Below, piece after piece: positions 1 to 5,662 of a DNA stretch of 5,831 nt. The stretch covers positions 1 to 5,831 of the forward strand of contig JAPOVO010000040.1 of assembly GCA_026708165.1 (NCBI GenBank). Direction: 5' to 3'. How positions within the stretch are numbered: position 1 is the first letter of the stretch; each line of letters opens with the position of its first letter. This stretch comes from Chloroflexota bacterium (GTDB taxonomy: Bacteria > Chloroflexota > UBA11872 > VXNJ01). The position numbers and the translations under genes were made by a program. Under the pieces are notes generated by a model that saw nothing but the letters and a program-made list of their open reading frames with translations, did no database searches and had not been told where the DNA came from.

Positions 1-21
1 GAGCGACGACTAGGTCGAAAT

Positions 22-41
22 GTACACAACCTGATGTGTAC
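22..41. repeat. Perfect 7-bp inverted repeat, 6-bp spacer
   Basis: GTACACA at 22-28 is the exact reverse complement of TGTGTAC at 35-41, separated by six bases. The 20-bp size and the symmetric half-sites are typical of an operator for a dimeric DNA-binding protein, but no regulator gene is present to connect it with. There is no T-run after it, so it does not look like a terminator. It also lies inside a short minus-strand frame, so its role is open. Confidence 0.5.
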
Positions 42-53
42 CTATGGATAGCC

Positions 54-140
54 GTTTGTACTCATCAATCTCCGCACCAAAGAGATAGGCGTAATTGTCC
101 AAATTGAACTCCAAAACTCAAGCCTCAAATATGTACAAAC
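54..140. repeat. Separated 8-bp inverted repeat built on TGTAC
   Basis: GTTTGTAC at 54-61 is the exact reverse complement of GTACAAAC at 133-140, with 71 bases between. Together with the arms at 22-41, the core TGTAC occurs at 21-25, 37-41, 57-61 and 132-136, four times within 120 bases. ATGTACA itself occurs twice (20-26 and 131-137). Repeated half-sites of this kind suggest binding sites for one protein, such as a repressor or recombinase, but the AT-rich composition makes chance recurrence easier. Confidence 0.4.
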
Positions 141-196
141 GAATCTAGACGGGGGCTGGAATCCGCTCCTAGCCTTTACGTTGGTTTCCTTTGTGC

Positions 197-212
197 GTGA
201 TCACTTGCGCAA
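197..212. repeat. Two abutting 8-bp perfect palindromes
   Basis: GTGATCAC at 197-204 is directly followed by TTGCGCAA at 205-212, each a perfect palindrome. GTGATCAC recurs at 1140-1147, just before gene 1, and at 3228-3235 inside gene 2. The adjacency is visible but no function can be assigned. Confidence 0.3.
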
Positions 213-306
213 GAGCGGTCACCAGGTTGCTGACCGTGTCGGCATCGTGCCGCGTGTCGGATGCAGAGATCCCTGGGAGAGCCGCGGGCAATGAGCCGTC
301 CGACCT

Positions 307-322
307 GACGAGGGCCCTCGTC
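307..322. repeat. 16-bp perfect palindrome
   Basis: GACGAGGGCCCTCGTC reads identically on both strands over all 16 bases with no spacer. The flanking pair T306/G323 could extend it by one wobble pair in RNA. With no loop bases it is better suited to binding a symmetric protein dimer on duplex DNA than to forming a terminator hairpin, and no T-run follows on either side. It lies in the gene-poor left region and its role is unknown. Confidence 0.5.
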
Positions 323-439
323 GCCTCCCTGATCATGAAATCTGAAGAAGGGTTTAGGTGAATCAGGCCTCGACTCGATACGCAGCACGCCGACACCGGC
401 GCTTGGGCGTTACTTGCGACCGGTAATTCCGAGCTGGTT

Positions 440-455
440 AGCCCCAGGGCTGGGG
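440..455. other. Compact GC-rich hairpin, two alternative foldings
   Basis: CCCCAG at 442-447 pairs with CTGGGG at 450-455 across a two-base gap, and AGCCC at 440-444 can instead pair with GGGCT at 447-451. The two stems exclude each other. No uridine tract follows, so it is not a standard intrinsic terminator. It may be incidental in GC-rich DNA. Confidence 0.25.
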
Positions 456-1109
456 TGGGCCATACCGGGTTTGAACCACATTAGAGAGTCTGCGAAGCGT
501 ACTTCACATATCGGGGAAACAAGGAGAGCTGATGCCATCAGACTCTTGTCCCTTGACGACAATGCGGGAACGTACGGGAGCTTCGCGGGTGGGTCCCGAA
601 ACGCCAATCCAAGCGCCCCGCTCGATGCGACCAGTGGGATTCCCGGATGCCGATGAAGCCACCTCTCAGGGCCAGATTTACCTTTCGGTCCTGCTTGGCG
701 GGGGGTGGGGAAGTGCCCCGCTGGAAGCCCTCCAAATCTTCTATGACTGCGCACTTCCTCGCCCCTTCTTTAACTGTTTCGACGAGGCATGAGAGCTGAG
801 AAAGACGATACCGCCGCCAGGAGCCTGCTGGACGAAGAGCGGGACAAATTCGGACTTGTGCTCGCCAAGACGGACGTTTCCGCGAATCGGTTCGCGACAT
901 GAAACCCAGATCCGACATCAGAGTCTTCAGGGCGCAGTGAGCGGCCCGGAAGTAACTCCCGGCGGACATTCGGAGCCAGACCGGAAGCCAATAGCACGGT
1001 GACCATAGCGCCGCGCGTCATCACAGACAGCCCTTCCTGCACCAGTGACGTCAAAGCGCTGTCCTGAGCCTTGGAGATCACCGTCCCGGGGACTGGCGAA
1101 ACAAGTCTT

Positions 1110-1118
1110 GGGGGAGGT
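1110..1118 (+). promoter_or_regulatory. Strong Shine-Dalgarno-like GGGGGAGGT ahead of gene 1
   Basis: GGAGGT at 1113-1118 is a full match to the anti-Shine-Dalgarno core. Five bases after it, and in frame with gene 1, stands GTA at 1124-1126, one base away from a GTG start. No ATG, GTG or TTG exists in the gene 1 frame between the upstream stop (TGA at 1046) and GTG at 1208. The site therefore argues that gene 1 was meant to start near 1124. Nothing similar precedes GTG 1208. Confidence 0.45.
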
Positions 1119-1207
1119 CACCTGTAGCGAGCGTTCGTAGTGATCACATACACAGGCAGGTCCTCCGGCTAGCCGGGGGAACCGGCCGAGCGCTGCTGCT
1201 GGGCGCG

Positions 1208-2647
1208 GTGGCGTTCTGGTGGGGGGCGATCGTCGTTCCGCGACTCGTCAGCCTGACGTTTCCTGAGTTGCTGCCACTCGACGCCATTTCGCCGAATCTG
1301 GACCCCGACAACGAGGGTAACGTTGTCAACGGCGTCTCCGGGTTATTCCTGCTAGTTACAGCGTTGCTGGCACTCGCAAACGCCATCGTCAGCTATCGCG
1401 GAGCCGTTCGAATCTTTGACAGTCTCAGGACTCAGGACTGGATCGCCGCCGCCGGCTGGACAGTGCTGGCGGTGACGGCGGCGTATCTGGCTTGGGAGGA
1501 AGTGTCCGAATTTCATGCCGAGGGTACGCGCGCCGTCGGAGAGAGACTGCTAGGCGCAGGCTACCCCAGCACACTCTGGCCGGTGGTGATGAGTCCGCTG
1601 ATCGTTGCGTTCGTGTTGGCAATGGGAGTCTTTGTCAGCAAGGGGCTGCCTTCAACAGACTCAGGACGGGAGGTCCGGGCACTGCTGATTCTCGGCCTCG
1701 CGGCCTGGCTGCTGGCGATCGTGCAAGAGCTAGGCCACACCTTCAAGCCCAGCCTGTTAACGCGATTGATTGAAGAAGCGCTTGAGTTCGGCGGGACGCT
1801 GGTAATCGGGCTGAGCGCCGCAATCGCCTTGCGGGGGCAGTCTGTGCTTGGACCGTTTCGGCCAAGCTCGACACCAAATCACGGGAAACAAGCTCGGGAT
1901 GCCAGCCGTCAGTTTGGCGGCCACTCTCGGTTCCCGCTCACGGTTTGGCGCATGGCGGCTATCGCCATTGTTGCCTGCGTTATCGCGCTCGGCGCTTTAG
2001 TCGGGGATCTCCACCGGGCACCGCTCGCCGACGCGCGCGCACGCATCCACATTGGGGCCTTTCACTTGCTACTCCCCCACAGCGCGGCTGGCGAACACTC
2101 CGTCGTCCAGGAACTGGGCATGCTCACCGCGCCACCGGCCCGCATCGACCTGCGCGTTGCGAATCACGATCTTGAGGGGCGTCCCGGGACGCTGATTTGG
2201 CGCGTGATGGAGGCGGAGGAAAGCGGTTCGGGCCGGATACTGCGCGAGGGGCGTAAGGATATTGACGCAGGGGAGCAATTGGAGTGGGAGCGAATCGAAT
2301 TCCCTCCAATCTTGGAAGCCGAAGGCCGCCCGCTGGCCTTGCAGCTCGTAGCCGAGCTCGGGCCGGGAGGGCAACTGCGGATCGGCGCGACGAAGACGAA
2401 CCGGTATGAGGAAGGACGGCTATTGGTTAACGGCGCGCCGGCGTGGCCGGACCAGAACATCGAGTTTGCCGTGTACACGGAGGCGAAATCAACGCTGAGC
2501 AAGCCTCGGACTGCGTGGAATACGTTCACTTCCGATTGGCGCTGGCCGGTCTTGATAGTGCAGTCGGCTATCGGGATGACGGTAGTCACCTTCATTCCGG
2601 CTCTGCTGGTTGCCGCCGCGCTGCCGCGGCGCCGTTTGTCGCAATGA
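1208..2647 (+). CDS. Multi-pass membrane protein with Glu-rich helices and an extracytoplasmic beta-type domain; function unknown
   Basis: The 479-residue protein has about eight membrane segments, near residues 1-16, 39-62, 80-96, 124-145, 157-174, 189-208, 246-265 and 446-471. Helix 3 ends in WEEVSEF, helix 5 in QELGH, and helix 6 opens with IEEALEFGG. Such carboxylates in or next to membranes suggest an ion, metal or lipid-head-group site. The pattern recalls unnamed bacterial membrane families with EE...E helices, but I cannot name the family. Residues ~270-428 form a soluble, beta-rich extracytoplasmic domain (LIWRVMEAE..., ...LLVNGAPAW...IEFAVYTEA) like sugar-binding-type sandwich modules in uncharacterised envelope proteins. 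The C-terminus is a last helix plus a basic tail (PRRRLSQ).
The GTG at 1208 is the first legal start, but it cuts into helix 1. The frame stays open and hydrophobic upstream (RALLLGAVAFWWG), and a ribosome binding site at 1110-1118 points to a start near 1124, adding 28 residues. The gene sits 10 bases before gene 2 and is probably co-transcribed with it. A decayed copy of its 3' end lies at 5594-5634. It is certainly coding; its role is not known. Confidence 0.85.
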   Translation: MAFWWGAIVVPRLVSLTFPELLPLDAISPNLDPDNEGNVVNGVSGLFLLVTALLALANAIVSYRGAVRIFDSLRTQDWIAAAGWTVLAVTAAYLAWEEVSEFHAEGTRAVGERLLGAGYPSTLWPVVMSPLIVAFVLAMGVFVSKGLPSTDSGREVRALLILGLAAWLLAIVQELGHTFKPSLLTRLIEEALEFGGTLVIGLSAAIALRGQSVLGPFRPSSTPNHGKQARDASRQFGGHSRFPLTVWRMAAIAIVACVIALGALVGDLHRAPLADARARIHIGAFHLLLPHSAAGEHSVVQELGMLTAPPARIDLRVANHDLEGRPGTLIWRVMEAEESGSGRILREGRKDIDAGEQLEWERIEFPPILEAEGRPLALQLVAELGPGGQLRIGATKTNRYEEGRLLVNGAPAWPDQNIEFAVYTEAKSTLSKPRTAWNTFTSDWRWPVLIVQSAIGMTVVTFIPALLVAAALPRRRLSQ

Positions 2648-2661
2648 GTCTATATGGATGA
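2644..2661 (+). promoter_or_regulatory. Five-codon bridging frame linking gene 1 stop to gene 2 start
   Basis: ATG at 2644 overlaps the TGA of gene 1 (ATGA), reads M-S-L-Y-G and ends at TGA 2659-2661, which overlaps the ATG of gene 2 at 2658 (again ATGA). Gene 2 has no recognisable ribosome binding site. Terminating ribosomes could therefore restart step by step across the junction, or restart directly at 2658 after the gene 1 stop. The geometry is exact; the coupling mechanism is inference from known behaviour of ATGA overlaps. Confidence 0.4.
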
Positions 2662-5504
2662 CCGTTGATCCATCCATAGTGCTTGGCCTGCTGTTCCTGC
2701 TGGCCGAGCTAGTCGCGCTGGCCGGGATTGGCTATGTCATCGTGCGTGTGGCTCTGCGAGAGACCGACCGCCGGGTCGCGCTGGCGCAGGGGCTGGTCGT
2801 CGGACCGGCGATCTGGGGCGTGGTCGTCAACCTGGTGATGTACGCGCTGCCGGGGATGCCGGGAGCTATTGCCGGTTGGATATTCGTGCTGGCGCTGGCC
2901 GCAGTGCTGGTCTGGCGCTCTCCGAATCCGCTTCGGCCGCAACTCCGCACGGCGGCATTGTTCGCGCTGGCGGCGCTGGCGCTCTTCTGGGCGGCGCTCG
3001 CCAGCCGGCAAACGTGGATTCCACACATACCCATTCACCTTGGATTGTCCGCATCCATACGCGCTGGCGGGTTTCCGCCCGAGCTGCCCTGGAACCCGGG
3101 TGCCCCGGCCCCATATCACTACGGCGTCGACATGCTGGTCGGGTTGCTGGCCCCGCCGTCAGGTCCCGATCTGGCCTTCGTGATGGAGATAGTGGGCGCC
3201 TACGCTTGGGTATGCTTCGCGCTCGTGGTGATCACGGCGCTCCTCCGGCGCGCGTCCGGATTAGCGGTCTTGATGGTCGCGCCGCTGTTGCTCACGGCTG
3301 CCGCCTGGGGTCTTTGGAACGGTGAGCCGCCCGGTGTTGCGGAGGTTCCCGCGCCGGTTGGATCCCCAGCCGCCGGAATCCGCGCCTCCCTCGCCGAAAT
3401 CTACTGGCGAGCGGAGCAGTCCCACTATTTCTCCGTGCTGGCCAATGTCTCCAAGCCCACATTCACCTTTTCCTACGCATTGGCGTTTGTTGTGCTGACG
3501 CATGCCGCCGGTTCCGGGCGCAGGTCCTGGCCCTGGGTCTTGACGCTAGCCACTTTGATCGGGTTCCTGGGCCTTACTTCAACATCGCTGACCCCGCTAG
3601 TGATGGCTCTGTCGGGTGTACTCGAAGCAGTCCGGCTTATTCGATCGAGACTCGCCGGATCCCCGTTGCGAAGCGATCTGGTTCGGCTAGCCTTGGGACT
3701 AGCCCTCGCCGTGCTGCTGGCGTTCGCCGGGAGCCTCTCCAGCCTGGTTCTAGGCGGCTCGGCCACGTCCGGCATATCGCCGGGCGCAAGCCACCACTTC
3801 GGCGGCTGGCGCCTGCTCGGCGCGTTAGATCGGCTGCCTGGCGGAGTCGGTCTGGTGAGCCTTGGTCCCCTTATCGTCGTCGCCTTCGCCGTGTTACTGG
3901 CTCCGCGCAACCGTCTGGTACACGCGCTGACCACGGGGACCGGTCTTCTCCTGCTGGCCCCGCTGTTCGTTCACTACGAGCCCTTTCCTTGGGATATCGT
4001 TCGCTTGGAAGGCCACGCTCGCAACTTCGCGCTGTTTGCGCTGCTCATCGCGCTTGCTACGCGCCTCAGCCGGCTGAATCCTCCGCGCTGGCGCTATGCC
4101 GCCGGCGCCGCGGTCGTGGTTCTGGCTGTCTGGCCGACGACTATTGCGTCGGCCCGGCACCTGGCGGCGGCAATCGATAACAAGATTGAACTGTCCAACG
4201 CAACACAATCGCGATTGGCGTCCGATGCGCGTTCCGACAGGCGTTTTGTGCTCAAGTATCTACCCACCGACCGGATTCCCGCTTACGTCCGCCGCAATGC
4301 CGCTGTCGACGCGCGCATCTTCTCGCCCCATCCGAATCAGATGACCTACGCGACCGGCCGCCCCAACGCATCGGGGTTCGGCGGGCTTCTCCACCTCCAA
4401 CCCAAAAAAGGTCCCGCATATCGGGACGTCCGGGGCTTTCTGGAGCCGGCGGCCGTCCGACGACTCGGATTCGAATACGTTCACGCGCCCGACTCCTGGG
4501 TGCAAAACCTGCCCGAAGAGGCCGTCTCACGTCTCAACGATCCCAACCTCTTCGAACTACTCGTCCGCGACGATTCGGAGAGCCTGTACCGCGTATTGCC
4601 CTCGTTCCTGGCGCTCGACCCGCCGCCCGCTTCCGGTTCATACGAGGCCCTGCGGCAGGCTGTCCCTGCGTCTACGACAGTCTTCCTGCCTGCGATCTCC
4701 GAATCAGGGCGTTCCGACAACGCCGCTCCGCGGCTGCTGCCGTCTGGGGCCGTCCGCGCTCAACGGCTCGTTGTGTTTCGCACCGCGTGGTCGCTTTCAC
4801 ACGCCCGGCTGCGCGGGGTCATCGACCCGACGACGGTGCAGTGGCGGACTCCCTTACAAGCCGAGCCCCTCGATAACAATGTTGCCGATCTGATTATCTT
4901 GCCACTCGACTTCCCGACGTGGACGCTCCCCCGCGCTTCACGTCAGCCAATATGGTGGAACGACGAGACCGCCGTCTACGCGCTCGGCGGGTCCGTCGAA
5001 CCCATCATGCGATCTCCGGCTGTAGAGCCGCTGCAATTCATGGTCCGGGTCTCAAACGTAAGCGAGGCCGATGGACGGATCACCTTCACCGCCACCATCG
5101 ACAACCGCGCCCACGACCAGTGGTCCGGCCAGGACTGGATAGTCGTCGCCACGGAAACCCCGCCTTGGAACATCGCTACACAACTCCGTCCCGACGCAAT
5201 CACTCCGGTGTCCATAGTGTGGTTTTCTGGTCAGGTACGACCAGATTCGGAATTCTCCTCCGTCGACTACGAATTTGATTTCGTCGCACCGGCCATGGTG
5301 TTCAGACGCGGCGGAGACGAGTTCAGCCCCACCGACGCATCGGGAGATCGGCTGGAGGGTGGCGATTACTTGCTGGCTATGCGTCTGCGGCACGAATCAA
5401 AGCCGGATCAATGGCGTGACGCCGCCATCATTCCAGTGCTCAGGATCACCGTCTCCGAGACGGGCGAGGTCTCGTATCAGGTTCACAAGGACGCTGGCGG
5501 CTAG
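2658..5504 (+). CDS. Putative GT-C-type glycosyltransferase-like membrane protein with large extracytoplasmic C-terminal region
   Basis: The 948-residue protein starts at ATG 2658. An in-frame TTG at 2610 lies inside gene 1 and would add 16 polar residues before helix 1, so I reject it. Hydrophobic segments lie near residues 6-30, 46-64, 68-86, 97-115, 173-196, 202-220, 266-284, 291-310, 342-366, 402-415, 426-438, 457-470 and 479-496.
The loop after segment 4 holds IPHIPIH (121-127), GGFPPELPWNPG (137-148) and PYHYGVD (152-158). This resembles the first big extracytoplasmic loop of GT-C-like families, including the DUF2298/YYY type, which act on polyprenyl-phosphate-linked sugars. The acidic residue usual near the first His of such loops is not evident, so activity is uncertain. 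Residues ~500-948 are soluble: a mixed section (DARIFSPHPNQMTYATGRP at 551-569; LGFEYVH at 603-609; YRVLP at 644-648), then a beta-rich end from ~790 (FMVRVSN, ITFTATIDN, YEFDFVAPAM, YLLAMRLRH).
The gene follows gene 1 by 10 bases, so the products probably work together in envelope glycan assembly. It could instead be a non-catalytic flippase-like or glycan-binding protein. Substrate unknown. Confidence 0.85.
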   Translation: MTVDPSIVLGLLFLLAELVALAGIGYVIVRVALRETDRRVALAQGLVVGPAIWGVVVNLVMYALPGMPGAIAGWIFVLALAAVLVWRSPNPLRPQLRTAALFALAALALFWAALASRQTWIPHIPIHLGLSASIRAGGFPPELPWNPGAPAPYHYGVDMLVGLLAPPSGPDLAFVMEIVGAYAWVCFALVVITALLRRASGLAVLMVAPLLLTAAAWGLWNGEPPGVAEVPAPVGSPAAGIRASLAEIYWRAEQSHYFSVLANVSKPTFTFSYALAFVVLTHAAGSGRRSWPWVLTLATLIGFLGLTSTSLTPLVMALSGVLEAVRLIRSRLAGSPLRSDLVRLALGLALAVLLAFAGSLSSLVLGGSATSGISPGASHHFGGWRLLGALDRLPGGVGLVSLGPLIVVAFAVLLAPRNRLVHALTTGTGLLLLAPLFVHYEPFPWDIVRLEGHARNFALFALLIALATRLSRLNPPRWRYAAGAAVVVLAVWPTTIASARHLAAAIDNKIELSNATQSRLASDARSDRRFVLKYLPTDRIPAYVRRNAAVDARIFSPHPNQMTYATGRPNASGFGGLLHLQPKKGPAYRDVRGFLEPAAVRRLGFEYVHAPDSWVQNLPEEAVSRLNDPNLFELLVRDDSESLYRVLPSFLALDPPPASGSYEALRQAVPASTTVFLPAISESGRSDNAAPRLLPSGAVRAQRLVVFRTAWSLSHARLRGVIDPTTVQWRTPLQAEPLDNNVADLIILPLDFPTWTLPRASRQPIWWNDETAVYALGGSVEPIMRSPAVEPLQFMVRVSNVSEADGRITFTATIDNRAHDQWSGQDWIVVATETPPWNIATQLRPDAITPVSIVWFSGQVRPDSEFSSVDYEFDFVAPAMVFRRGGDEFSPTDASGDRLEGGDYLLAMRLRHESKPDQWRDAAIIPVLRITVSETGEVSYQVHKDAGG

Positions 5505-5662
5505 GCGGCGGATTGATGGAGTCACGAATCAGATGACTTCTTCACAAAGGCATGATGGGTAGTCGATTCGGACGACTGGTGGAGTGGGCGGGGCGTTTAC
5601 GTCCGATTGGGGTCGGCCGGTCGTGATAGCGCAGCTGATGACGCGACCTCGCCCGCTCCGAC
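5505..5662 (+). other. Non-coding gap with relic of a gene 1 paralogue
   Basis: This gap separates gene 2 from the third gene. No intrinsic terminator (GC stem plus T-run) is visible after the gene 2 stop, so transcription may continue. Apart from the gene-1-like relic at 5594-5634, I see nothing functional here. The frame containing the relic has a TAG at 5560-5562 and no start codon suited to a gene. Confidence 0.55.
5594..5634 (+). pseudogene. Decayed copy of the gene 1 3' end (last-helix region)
   Basis: The 41 bases match 2523-2563 of gene 1 at 34 positions with no gap. The frame from 5593 reads AFTSDWGRPVVIAQ, against NTFTSDWRWPVLIVQ at residues 438-452 of gene 1. Just beyond, both copies contain GATGACG, offset by about eight bases, which suggests a small deletion. 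Upstream similarity fades quickly, and there is a stop at 5560 in that frame. The simplest reading is that a second gene 1 paralogue stood between gene 2 and the next gene and was mostly deleted. A short recombination-derived duplication is the alternative. Confidence 0.6.

Larger units (their letters stand above)
1..1140. other. Gene-poor region with scattered palindromes and no supportable gene
   Basis: No frame in this stretch gives a protein I recognise. Open frames exist on both strands but are short, overlap one another and look compositionally arbitrary. The longest are on the minus strand, ending at 169, 410 and 538 and covering about 75, 114 and 143 codons. None has a convincing ribosome binding site or domain motif. 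The first ~150 bases are clearly more AT-rich than the rest and carry four TGTAC motifs. A weak sigma70-like pair (TTGAAC at 104-109 and AAATAT at 127-132, 17-bp spacer) faces right, but its -10 matches consensus at only three of six positions, so I do not call it a promoter. A 34-codon minus-strand frame (114 down to 10, TTG start) has a protein-like composition and could be the end of a decayed gene. The region may be an intergenic spacer, the remains of lost genes or a mobile-element scar; the sequence alone does not decide. Confidence 0.6.

Noticed and set aside
467..477. GGGTTTGAACC resembles a tRNA T-arm sequence
   Set aside because: The flanking bases do not form the 5-bp T stem, and no anticodon arm or acceptor stem can be drawn around it.
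560..605. Minus-strand GCTCCCGTACGTTC resembles part of group II intron domain V
   Set aside because: The rest of the domain V stem-loop is missing and no reverse transcriptase is encoded nearby.
2069..2595. Long minus-strand frames opposite gene 1
   Set aside because: They are shadows of a GC-rich coding sequence, with arginine- and proline-rich translations and no domain.
2610..2657. Earlier TTG start for gene 2 inside gene 1
   Set aside because: It adds 16 polar and basic residues before helix 1 that are simply the gene 1 C-terminal codons in another frame; ATG 2658 gives the better N-terminus and the coupled junction.
3228..3235. Third copy of GTGATCAC
   Set aside because: It lies within the gene 2 coding sequence (a Val-Val-Ile-Thr stretch) and is most simply a chance match.
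3473..3934. 153-codon minus-strand frame opposite gene 2
   Set aside because: It lies fully within the clear coding frame of gene 2 and translates to a low-complexity Arg/Pro/Ser/Thr-rich sequence.
5505..5600. Possible terminator after gene 2
   Set aside because: No stable GC-rich stem followed by a T-run is present in this stretch.
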